Assembly: GCF_001552135.1 (NCBI RefSeq)
Contig: NZ_BCQP01000079.1
Span: 1 to 49,339, forward strand
Source of the DNA: Actinomadura chibensis NBRC 106107
GTDB taxonomy: Bacteria > Actinomycetota > Actinomycetes > Streptosporangiales > Streptosporangiaceae
Reading direction: 5' to 3'
DNA: 49,339 bases
Shown: positions 24,999 to 32,660 of the stretch, one piece after another
Layout: each line of letters starts with the position of its first letter
How positions within the stretch are numbered: the stretch's first letter is position 1
Made by a program: the position numbers and the translations under genes
The notes under the pieces: generated by a model
What the model was told of the DNA's origin: nothing
Seen by the model: the letters and a program-made list of their open reading frames with translations, nothing else
Database searches by the model: none

Positions 24999-26555
24999 GT
25001 GCCGGGTCTGACGGAGACGCTGCGCGAGCGGGCGCGCTCGCATCCCGACCGTGTCGCCTACATCGCGGGCGACACCCAGCTCACCTTCCGTGACTTCGAC
25101 CGGCGCGCCGACCGGGCCGCCGCCGCGCTCGCCGCCGCGGGCGTCGGCCGCGGCGACCGGGTCGCCGTCCTCGACAAGAACTCCATCGAATACGCCGAGC
25201 AGCTCTTCGGCGCGGGCCGGATCGGCGCCGTCCAGGTCCCGGTGAACTACCGCCTGGCGCCGGACGAGGTCGCCTACATCGTCAACGACGCGAAGGCGAA
25301 GGTCTTCATCGTCGGGCCGGAGTTCCTGCCCGTCCTCGACGCGATCGCCGGGAGGCTCGAACACACCGCGCGCCTGGTGGTCGTCGGCGGCGCCGACCAC
25401 CCGTACGAGGACTACGCGACCTGGGTCGAGGGGGCGCCCGGGGCGCCGCCCGCCTACGAGCCGGAGCCGTCGGACGTGTTCGTCCAGCTCTACTCGTCGG
25501 GCACCACGGGCCTGCCCAAGGGCGTCATGCTCACGCACGCCAACTACCTCGCCGCGCTGGACGTGGCCACCGACGTGTGGGACATCGACGAGTCGTCCGT
25601 CCTGATGGTCGCGATGCCGATGTACCACGTGGCGGGGAACGTCCTCGCGATCAACGTGGTCCACAACGGCATCACCGGGGTGATCGCGCGCGAGCCCGAC
25701 CCGGGGCTGATCGCGCGGGGGATCGAGCGGCACCGCGTCACGCACATCTTCCTCGTCCCGGTGCTGCTCCAGTTCATGCCGCTGATCCCGGAGGTCACGG
25801 CGTGCGACCTGTCGAGCCTCAGGCTGGTGCTGTACGGGGCGTCGCCGATCAGCGAGGACGTCCTGCGCGGCGCGATGGAGATGCTGCCGACCAGCGATTT
25901 CATGCAGGTGTACGGGCTGACGGAGGTGACCGGCGCGATCACGATGCTGCCCGCCGCCGACCACGTCCCGGACGGCCCGAACGCGCACCGTCTCCGCAGC
26001 GCCGGGCTGCCCAACGCGTCCTGCGAGCTGAAGATCGTCGACCCGGCGACGCTGGAGGAGCTGCCGCTCGGCGAGGTCGGCGAGATCCTCTGCCGGACGC
26101 CGCAGAACATGAAGGGCTACTGGGGGAACCCGGACGCGACGGCGGCGGCCCTCTCCGCCGACAACTGGTTCCGCACCGGCGACGCGGGCTACCTCGACGA
26201 GGACGGCTACCTCTACATCCACGACCGGGTCAAGGACATGATCATCTCGGGTGGCGAGAACATCTACCCGGCGGAGGTCGAGAACGTCCTGATGAGCCAT
26301 CCGGACGTCACGGACTGCGCGGTGATCGGCGTCCCGGACGCGAAGTGGGGCGAGGTGCCGAAGGCGATCGTCGTGCTGTCGGCGGACGTCCCCGAGAAGG
26401 ACGTCATCGAGTTCTGCCGGGCGCGGCTCGCGCACTTCAAGTGCCCGGCGTCGGTCGAGCGGCGCGACAGCGTCCCGCGCAACCCCACCGGCAAGATCCT
26501 CAAGCGGCAGCTCCGCGAGCCCTACTGGAAGGGCCAGGAGCGCAACGTCCACTAG
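24999..26555 (+). CDS. AMP-forming acyl-CoA synthetase (FadD-like)
   Basis: The 518-residue ANL-superfamily enzyme activates a carboxylic acid to an acyl-adenylate and then the CoA thioester. Visible motifs are the P-loop YSSGTTGLPKG (about 165), QVYGLTEVTG, the WFRTGDAGYLDEDGYLYI hinge region, IISGGENIYPAEVE and the catalytic Lys in NPTGKILKR near the C-terminus. Chain-length preference cannot be read. GTG 24999 has GAAGGGA upstream. It stands alone, with a secreted EEP protein convergent 14 bp away. Confidence 0.93.
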   Translation: MPGLTETLRERARSHPDRVAYIAGDTQLTFRDFDRRADRAAAALAAAGVGRGDRVAVLDKNSIEYAEQLFGAGRIGAVQVPVNYRLAPDEVAYIVNDAKAKVFIVGPEFLPVLDAIAGRLEHTARLVVVGGADHPYEDYATWVEGAPGAPPAYEPEPSDVFVQLYSSGTTGLPKGVMLTHANYLAALDVATDVWDIDESSVLMVAMPMYHVAGNVLAINVVHNGITGVIAREPDPGLIARGIERHRVTHIFLVPVLLQFMPLIPEVTACDLSSLRLVLYGASPISEDVLRGAMEMLPTSDFMQVYGLTEVTGAITMLPAADHVPDGPNAHRLRSAGLPNASCELKIVDPATLEELPLGEVGEILCRTPQNMKGYWGNPDATAAALSADNWFRTGDAGYLDEDGYLYIHDRVKDMIISGGENIYPAEVENVLMSHPDVTDCAVIGVPDAKWGEVPKAIVVLSADVPEKDVIEFCRARLAHFKCPASVERRDSVPRNPTGKILKRQLREPYWKGQERNVH

Positions 26556-26569
26556 CCCCTAGGCCGCGC

Positions 26570-27451
26570 TCACGGGAAGCGGACCACGGCCGACAGCGGG
26601 CGGTGGTCCGACGCCCTGATCCGGGACGCCGGGACGCTGCACGACACGGCGGCCGCCTTCGTGATGAACAGGTAGTCGGTCTTCTCCACGGCGGCGCCCG
26701 CCCAGTTCTGCCGGGTCGCGGCGCCCGTACGGGACGGCCCCGACTGGTCGCACTCGGCGAAGCGGCGGTACAGCGGGTCGAGCGCGGCGCTGTCCGGGGT
26801 GCCCGCGAGGTCGCCGCCGAGCAGGACGCGCCCCGTCCCGGCGAGGGTCGCGAGCGACGTCGCCTGCTTGCGCCGCAGGGCGCCCTCGGCGGCGCTGAGC
26901 CTCGTCACGCAGATCCGGGTCGTCCAGGACGGGACGTCCGCGCACAGCGCGATCCGCGACCGTCCGGCGGGCGCGGGGAGCTTCGCGCGCTCGGGCCGGT
27001 CGAGCCGCTGCGCCGTCCCGATGGCGACGCCGGAGCGGCCCTGGCCCTTGGCGCAGGACGCCTCGCCGGGGGACGCGGCGAACGCCCACGTCCACGTCGG
27101 CAGGCTCTTCCGGAAGGTGCGGACGTGCCCCTCGCAGACGTCCTGGAGCAGGACGGCGTCCGTCCTGACCTTGCGTCCGCCGACCTCCGTGCCCTGGATC
27201 CGCTGGACGATCTGCCGCCCGAGCGCGTCCGGGGCCGTGCCGAGCGGGCAGCCGGACCGGGCCGCGCCGCAGACGCTCCAGGTCATCGCGTTGACCGTGA
27301 CGGCGGCCGGGCGGGGCGCGGCGCCGTCGGCGTGCGCGGGACCGCCGCCGCCCGGCAGGCCCTCGATCGAGGCGCCGGTCGCCGCCGCGGCGACGACGGC
27401 GGCCGCGGCGCAGACCGAGAGGAGGGGGATCAGGGCGCGGGGGGCTCGCAC
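26570..27451 (-). CDS. Secreted endonuclease/exonuclease/phosphatase-fold protein, degenerate motifs
   Basis: The 293-residue protein has a Sec-type signal (about 5-30) and an EEP domain. Family landmarks are AMTWS (usual W-N), LLQDV (usual Q-E), GGDLAGTPDS (usual GD-x-N) and an intact SDHRPL. Thus the Asn and Glu positions that help bind the metal are substituted while the final Asp-His remains. Six or more cysteines suggest disulfides outside the cell. It may be a pseudoenzyme or a diverged phosphatase. GTG 27451 is the start. A 12-bp direct repeat and a small palindrome lie upstream. Confidence 0.75.
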   Translation of the reverse strand: MRAPRALIPLLSVCAAAAVVAAAATGASIEGLPGGGGPAHADGAAPRPAAVTVNAMTWSVCGAARSGCPLGTAPDALGRQIVQRIQGTEVGGRKVRTDAVLLQDVCEGHVRTFRKSLPTWTWAFAASPGEASCAKGQGRSGVAIGTAQRLDRPERAKLPAPAGRSRIALCADVPSWTTRICVTRLSAAEGALRRKQATSLATLAGTGRVLLGGDLAGTPDSAALDPLYRRFAECDQSGPSRTGAATRQNWAGAAVEKTDYLFITKAAAVSCSVPASRIRASDHRPLSAVVRFP

Positions 27452-27521
27452 ACGTTCTCCAGGTGGGGGGACATCAGCGGGGATGATGCCGGAATCTCAC
27501 CACATCAAGATCGCGGCCGCC

Positions 27522-27578
27522 ACTGGTTCACGACCAGTCGGTCGGTCACCGGACGGGGGGCGCGGGCCGGACGGGGGG
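27522..27578. promoter_or_regulatory. Palindrome and 12-bp direct repeat upstream of the EEP gene
   Basis: ACTGGT-5nt-ACCAGT (27522-27538) is a perfect inverted repeat about 70 bp upstream of the EEP start. CCGGACGGGGGG occurs twice (27549-27560, 27567-27578) at an 18-bp period. Either could be a regulator site; the regulator is unknown. Confidence 0.35.
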
Positions 27579-27599
27579 ATCATCCGTCCTTGAAGGTTA

Positions 27600-27630
27600 G
27601 GGGGTCCGGCGGGTGTTCCGCCGGACCCCC
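27600..27630 (-). terminator. Hairpin terminator of the EF-Tu gene
   Basis: A perfect 13-bp stem (27600-27612 with 27618-27630) with loop GTGTT lies 27 bp past the stop of the EF-Tu paralogue. It is GC-rich and lacks a long T-run. Confidence 0.8.
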
Positions 27631-27656
27631 CGACTTTCTCCGCGACTTCCGGGCGC

Positions 27657-28841
27657 TCAGTCGAGCAGCTCGGTCACGGTGCCCGCGCCGACCGTCCGGC
27701 CGCCCCCGCGGACGGCGAAGCCGAGGCCCTCGGTCATCGCGACCGGGCGGCCCAGCTCGACGGCCAGCTCGACCGCGTCGCCGGGCATCGCCATGGCGCC
27801 GTCCGCGCCGAGGTCCACGCCGCCGACCACGTCCGTGGTGCGGAAGTGGAACTGCGGGCGGTAGCCGTGGAAGAACGGCCCGGTCCGCCCGCCCTCGGCG
27901 GCGGTCAGCACCCGGACCCGCGCCCGGAACCGCCGGTGCGGCCGGATCGCGCCCGGCGCGCTGACGACCTGGCCGCGCCGGACCTGGTCCCGCTTCACGC
28001 CGCGCAGCAGCATGGCGGTGTTGTCCCCGGCCTCGGCGCGGTCCATGGACCGGCCGAACGTCTCCAGCCCGGTCGCGACCGTGCCGACCGACTCGCCGAG
28101 CCCGACGACCTCGACCGCGTCGCCGACCCGGACGACGCCCTGGGCGACGACGCCGGTCACGACCGTGCCGCGCCCGGTGATCGTCAGGACGCTCTCCACC
28201 GGCAGCAGGAACGGCTTGTCGAGCACCCGCTCCGGCACCGGCACGTAGGCGTCGATCGCGTCGAGCAGGTCGCCGACGCGGGCCGTCCAGTACGGGTCGC
28301 CCTCCAGCGCCCGCAGCCCGGACACCCGCACCACCGGCACCTCCTCGCCCGGGAACCCGTACTCCGACAGCAGCTCCCTGATCTCCAGCTCGACCAGGTC
28401 GAGGAGTTCGGCGTCCTCGACCATGTCGGCCTTGTTGAGCGCCACGACGACGTGCCGGACGCCGACCTGCCGCGCGAGGACGACGTGCTCCCGCGTCTGC
28501 GGCATCGCCCCGTCCTGCGCGGACACGACGAGCACGGCCCCGTCCACCTGCGCCGCACCGGTGATCATGTTCTTCACGTAGTCGGCGTGGCCCGGCATGT
28601 CGACATGGGCGTAGTGCCTGGTCGCGGTCGCGTACTCGACGTGCGCGACGTTGATCGTGATGCCTCGGCCGCGCTCCTCCGGGGTGCGGTCGATGCGGTC
28701 GAACGGCACGGCGGAGGCCAGCCCGCGCGCGGCCAGCACCTTGGTGATCGCCGCGGTCAGGGTGGTCTTGCCGTGGTCGACGTGGCCCATCGTCCCGATG
28801 TTCAGGTGGGGCTTGTCGCGCTCGTACAACTGCTTGGCCAT
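27657..28841 (-). CDS. tuf: Elongation factor Tu, divergent paralogue (Tuf3-like)
   Basis: The 394-residue GTPase keeps all EF-Tu signatures: GHVDHGKTTLT (19-29), RGITIN, DMPGHADY (81-88), NKAD and the three-domain length. It differs from housekeeping EF-Tu at many conserved spots: Met82 for the usual Cys, a strongly diverged 30-45 segment, and Val121 and Gly379 where E. coli has Leu120 and Glu378. No rpsL-rpsG-fus neighbours are present, so this is not the main tuf locus. Streptomyces carry a similar second EF-Tu (tuf3) linked to stress or elfamycin tolerance. The ATG has GAGGACG upstream. Confidence 0.9.
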   Translation of the reverse strand: MAKQLYERDKPHLNIGTMGHVDHGKTTLTAAITKVLAARGLASAVPFDRIDRTPEERGRGITINVAHVEYATATRHYAHVDMPGHADYVKNMITGAAQVDGAVLVVSAQDGAMPQTREHVVLARQVGVRHVVVALNKADMVEDAELLDLVELEIRELLSEYGFPGEEVPVVRVSGLRALEGDPYWTARVGDLLDAIDAYVPVPERVLDKPFLLPVESVLTITGRGTVVTGVVAQGVVRVGDAVEVVGLGESVGTVATGLETFGRSMDRAEAGDNTAMLLRGVKRDQVRRGQVVSAPGAIRPHRRFRARVRVLTAAEGGRTGPFFHGYRPQFHFRTTDVVGGVDLGADGAMAMPGDAVELAVELGRPVAMTEGLGFAVRGGGRTVGAGTVTELLD

Positions 28842-28955
28842 CGGTTCGTCCTCACTGGTGGATCCGGTGAGAACCCATGCGCGGCCCCTATGGACGTGCG
28901 CATGTCGTGGTCCACCCCCCTCCGCTGGTTCTCCGGAGGGCAGGACGGAGAGGGG

Positions 28956-29069
28956 TCAGCGTCGCAGGCCGTCGACGACGGCCGCGGCCGCCGCCGCCGA
29001 GGAGGCGGCCGACACCGCGCTCAGCGGGCCGTGGCCCGCGAGCGTCATGGTGCCGGCCGCGAAGAACAT
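28956..29069 (-). CDS. Possible small Ala-rich peptide, 37 aa
   Basis: Between the MFS stop and the EF-Tu start there is a 38-codon frame starting MFFAAGTMTLAGHG and ending VVDGLRR. It is Ala-rich and mildly hydrophobic. It lies 10 bp downstream of the MFS gene on the same strand, so it could be co-transcribed, but the ribosome binding site is weak and the composition may simply reflect high GC. Confidence 0.3.
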   Translation of the reverse strand: MFFAAGTMTLAGHGPLSAVSAASSAAAAAAVVDGLRR

Positions 29070-29078
29070 GCTCGCAGG

Positions 29079-30296
29079 CTACGTGGCGTCCTCGGCCGCG
29101 TCGACGGCTTTTCGACCTGCGGGAACGCGCAGGAGCAGCAGCCCGGCGGCGGCGCCCGCGAACTGGAACGAGGCGATCGCGAGGACCAGCCCGACCGGCC
29201 CGATCGCCGCCGCCGACGCGGCCGTCAGCGCCGCGCCCAGCGCGGACGCGCCGATCTTGAGGCTGCCCGCCGTCGTGTTGACCTGGCCGAGCCGGTCCGG
29301 CGGCGACTCGCGCTGGCGCAGCATCAGGGTCGCCGCGAACACCGGCCCCTCGCACGCCCCGGCGAGGACGAACGCGGCCGTCGCCCAGGCCAGCGACGGC
29401 GCGACCGCGAGCGAGGCCAGCGCCAGCCCGAACGCGACCAGCCCCGCGACCATGACCGGCTCGCCGTGCTTCGGCGTCAGCCACCGGCTGGAGGCGAGCG
29501 ACCCGAGCAGCGAGCCGACCGCCATCGCGACGAGCAGCCGGCCGCCCGCGCTCGGCGGGGCGCCGATGTGCTCGGCGAGCAGCACGGCCGTGACGGCGAC
29601 GCCGCCGAAGCCCGTCCAGGCGAGGGTGGTCGCGGTGGTCAGGGCGCGCAGCACGCGGCCCTCCGCCAGCACCCGCAGCCCGCCCGTGATCACCGAGCGC
29701 GCGCCCCGGCCGCCCGCCGGGGCCGCCGCCTCCGGCGCGGGGAACGGCAGCAGCGGCAGCGTGAGCATCCCGAGGACGCCCGCGCCGACGATCGCGACGC
29801 CCGCGTACTGCCCGCCCGCGAACCCCGCGATCCCGGCGGCGAGGCCGGGACCGGCGATCCCCGCGAGGTTGAAGCTGGACGCCTCCAGCCCGTACGCGCG
29901 CGACAGCCGCCCGGCCGGGACGAACCGGGGCAGCAGGCTCGTCAGCGCCACCACGATCGGCTCCGTGCAGCCGATCACGGCGGCGACGCACAGCGCGAGG
30001 ACGAGCGGCGACCGTCCGGCCGACAGCAGCAGCGCGGCGGTCGCGGCGGCGTAGCAGCAGGCGAGGACGGCGGCGACGCGGCGGGGGCGGGCCGTCCGGT
30101 CCAGCGTGTTCCCGATCACCGGGCCGCTCAGCACGTACGGGAGCGTCGTCGCGGTCTGGAGGTACCCGGCCGTGGCGGCGTCCCCGGTCCGCGCCTGGAC
30201 GGTCAGGACCAGCGCGGTCGCGACCCCCTCGGCCGACACCCGCAGCAGCGTGGCCGACGTCAAATGCAGCGGAAGCGCCGCCGACCTGCTGATCAC
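29079..30296 (-). CDS. MFS transporter
   Basis: The 405-residue carrier has about 12 hydrophobic segments and an MFS-type loop with DRTARPRRVAAVLA after TM2. Substrate unknown; it resembles EntS-like or drug-exporter MFS proteins with many Ala/Gly helices. GTG 30296 precedes the first helix, and no better start is visible because upstream sequence is the 54-bp gap shared with the divergent arginine deiminase gene. Confidence 0.85.
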   Translation of the reverse strand: MISRSAALPLHLTSATLLRVSAEGVATALVLTVQARTGDAATAGYLQTATTLPYVLSGPVIGNTLDRTARPRRVAAVLACCYAAATAALLLSAGRSPLVLALCVAAVIGCTEPIVVALTSLLPRFVPAGRLSRAYGLEASSFNLAGIAGPGLAAGIAGFAGGQYAGVAIVGAGVLGMLTLPLLPFPAPEAAAPAGGRGARSVITGGLRVLAEGRVLRALTTATTLAWTGFGGVAVTAVLLAEHIGAPPSAGGRLLVAMAVGSLLGSLASSRWLTPKHGEPVMVAGLVAFGLALASLAVAPSLAWATAAFVLAGACEGPVFAATLMLRQRESPPDRLGQVNTTAGSLKIGASALGAALTAASAAAIGPVGLVLAIASFQFAGAAAGLLLLRVPAGRKAVDAAEDAT

Positions 30297-30350
30297 CTTC
30301 GCATGGTGGCACAGCGAACCGGACGAAACAGGCGGCCTAGACTGCGGAGT

Positions 30351-31577
30351 GTGACGGCAACGAAGACGGCACTGCCAGGGCGGACGGCGCACGAGCACCG
30401 GGTGACCAGCGAGGTCGGACGGCTACGGACCGTGCTGCTGCACCGTCCGGGCGCGGAGCTGAAGCGGCTCACCCCGCGCAACAGCGACAAGCTCCTCTTC
30501 GACGCGATCCCGTGGGTCGGCCGGGCGCAGGAGGAGCACGACGCGTTCGCCGAGGCGCTCCGCTCGCGCGGCGTCGAAGTCCTGTACGTCACCGAGCTGC
30601 TGCAGGACGCCCTGGAGTACGAGGGGGCCCGCGACCAGGCCATCGCCGACGCCGTCGTGGACCTCCGCCTCGGCGACCAGCTCCGCCGCGTCGTCGAGGG
30701 CTACTTGCGCGACCTCGACCCGGAGAACCTCGCGCACACCCTGATCGCGGGCCTCGCGCACGAGGAGCTGAAGGCGGGGCACGGCCTCGTCTACCGCCTG
30801 ATGGACCGCCTCGACTTCATCGTCGACCCGCTGCCCGGCCTGCTGTTCACCCGCGACAACAGCACCTGGATCGGCGACCGCGTCGCGGTGACGAGCCTCG
30901 CGATGGAGGCCCGGCGCCGCGAGTCGGCGCTGACCGGCCTGATCTACGCGCACCACCCGCGGTTCGCCGGGACGGAGCCGGTGTACTCGCCGTCCCTGGA
31001 GCACCTGGAGGGCGGGGACGTCCTCCTCCTGTGTCCGGGCGTCGTCGCGGTCGGCACCGGCGAGCGGACGACCCCCGCCGGGGTGGAGCGCCTGGCCCGC
31101 CAGGTGTTCGACGCCGGGCTGGCGCGGACCGTGCTGGCCGTCCCGATCGCGCAGGAGCGGGCGACCATGCACCTCGACACCGTCTGCACGATGGTCGACG
31201 TCGACACCGTCGTCATGTATCCGCCGGTCGCGCACTCGCTGACCGCCTACACCGTGACCCAGGGGAACGGCGACCTGCGCGTGGACGGCCCCCGCCCCTT
31301 CCTGGACGCGGCCGCCGAGGCGATGGGACTCGACCGCCTCAAGGTGATCGACACGGGCCTCGACCCCGTCACCGCCGAGCGCGAGCAGTGGGACGACGGC
31401 AACAACACCCTCGCCGTGGCGCCGCGCGTGTGCGTCGCCTACGAGCGCAACATCGAGACGAACGCGCAACTGGAGGCGTCCGGTATCGAGGTCGTCCGCA
31501 TCAGCGGCAGCGAACTCGGCACGGGCCGGGGCGGGCCGCGCTGCATGTCCTGCCCGATCCTGCGGGACGGCGTCTAA
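30351..31577 (+). CDS. arcA: Arginine deiminase
   Basis: The 408-residue cytosolic enzyme hydrolyses arginine to citrulline and ammonia. The guanidino-modifying signature residues are all present: FTRDN, EGGD, HLDTVC (catalytic His) and the nucleophile Cys398 in GGPRCMSCP. Length is normal. No arcB or arcC neighbours occur, so it is not a full arginine-deiminase energy operon. GTG 30351 lies 7 nt after TAGACT (30338-30343), leaderless layout. A hairpin follows the stop. Confidence 0.95.
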   Translation: MTATKTALPGRTAHEHRVTSEVGRLRTVLLHRPGAELKRLTPRNSDKLLFDAIPWVGRAQEEHDAFAEALRSRGVEVLYVTELLQDALEYEGARDQAIADAVVDLRLGDQLRRVVEGYLRDLDPENLAHTLIAGLAHEELKAGHGLVYRLMDRLDFIVDPLPGLLFTRDNSTWIGDRVAVTSLAMEARRRESALTGLIYAHHPRFAGTEPVYSPSLEHLEGGDVLLLCPGVVAVGTGERTTPAGVERLARQVFDAGLARTVLAVPIAQERATMHLDTVCTMVDVDTVVMYPPVAHSLTAYTVTQGNGDLRVDGPRPFLDAAAEAMGLDRLKVIDTGLDPVTAEREQWDDGNNTLAVAPRVCVAYERNIETNAQLEASGIEVVRISGSELGTGRGGPRCMSCPILRDGV

Positions 31578-31609
31578 GGCCGATGGGCCGGACCCGGGGA
31601 ATAGAACAA

Positions 31610-31646
31610 CTCGGGCGATGCCGACGGGGGCACGGCAACGCCCGAG
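31610..31646 (+). terminator. Stem-loop after arginine deiminase
   Basis: CTCGGGCG (31610-31617) pairs with CGCCCGAG (31639-31646), with an inner TGCCG/CGGCA stem (31619-31623 with 31633-31637). It lies 33 bp past the arcA stop and is followed by no T-run. Confidence 0.6.
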
Positions 31647-31698
31647 CTGTGGAAGGACCATACAAGGGGAAGGGCCCGCATTTCTAGGCGGGGCCCCG

Positions 31699-32379
31699 TC
31701 AGGCCGGGTAGGCCCTGCTCGGAGCGGCCCCGTCGTACAGGTCGTCGTCGGGGTCGTCCATGAGGTCGGGGAAGTCGGCGAGGTCGGGGACGACGGCCTG
31801 CGGCCCGGTCGTCGTGGGGATGCCGTTCCCGTGGGACGGGTGGCTCTCGCCGTTGGCGCGGGGCGCGCGCAGGACGGCCCAGACCGTGGTGGCGCCCTCC
31901 TCGTGGCGGACGCCCCAGCCGTCCGACAGCGCCTCGACGATGCCGAGCCCGCGGCCGCCGAGCGAGGACAGCGTGCCGGGCCCGCGGCGCGGCTCGGTCA
32001 TCGCGCCGCCGTCGCTGACCTCCAGTTCGAGCAGGTCACCGCGGCGCAGCCAGCACACCCTGACCTGGCCGGACGGCAGCGGCCGCGCGTGCCGCAGCGC
32101 GTTGCTGAGAAGCTCGCTGACGATGACGCTGGCGTCGTCCACGACCGACTCGTAGACGCCCGATCCGGCCAGCTCCGAGCTGAGGCGCCGGCGGGCGACC
32201 GCGACGCTGGACGGTGCGTGTGGGAGCAGTACGACGCTCGACGCCCTCACCTCCCCGTGGAGTCCGTTCACTCGGACGAGTCCCGCCGTCGCTTTCCGGT
32301 ACGACCGAAATGCCCTGATGGTCGAGACCGGAAACCCGAACGGTTCAGTTTGCCACCTGCACAACGAGTCACCGGCCAT
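31699..32379 (-). CDS. RsbW-like ATP-binding (HATPase) regulatory protein
   Basis: The 226-residue protein has a GHKL ATPase domain of the anti-sigma/RsbW type: SELLSNALRHA (N-box), VSDGGAM (G1) and GGRGLGIVEAL (G2). It lacks a phospho-accepting His. Such proteins phosphorylate STAS antagonists or bind sigma factors. The tail is acidic and disordered (DFPDLMDDPDDDLYD). ATG 32379 was chosen; the ribosome binding site is weak and GTG starts downstream are possible. The STAS protein at 21083-21418 is a candidate but unlinked partner. Confidence 0.85.
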   Translation of the reverse strand: MAGDSLCRWQTEPFGFPVSTIRAFRSYRKATAGLVRVNGLHGEVRASSVVLLPHAPSSVAVARRRLSSELAGSGVYESVVDDASVIVSELLSNALRHARPLPSGQVRVCWLRRGDLLELEVSDGGAMTEPRRGPGTLSSLGGRGLGIVEALSDGWGVRHEEGATTVWAVLRAPRANGESHPSHGNGIPTTTGPQAVVPDLADFPDLMDDPDDDLYDGAAPSRAYPA

Positions 32380-32660
32380 CCGGTCACGGTGATCACCCCC
32401 GGATCGGAGTCTCGTCACGAACGGCAACCATCAAGGATCTATCCAGCCAACGGCGGATTTACTCCTCGCGCGCGCGTTTCGTCCATCACACCGCGCAGCC
32501 ACAGCACTTTCCCACACGGGCCCAGCCTGCCATCCGTCGAGACCACGGAACCCCCTGGTCATGCCGGTCTCACCGCGCCGCGCACAAGCCCCTGTCGTCA
32601 CGGTGAGTAACCGAAATGCGGCTCATGATCACGCTTGGGCGGCGGCGTCCGGCGGGGCCG

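Noticed and set aside
27846..30350. Long plus-strand frame extending arginine deiminase upstream by over 800 codons
   Set aside because: It runs antisense to EF-Tu and the MFS gene and has no domain; the GTG at 30351 with its TAGACT hexamer is the natural start.
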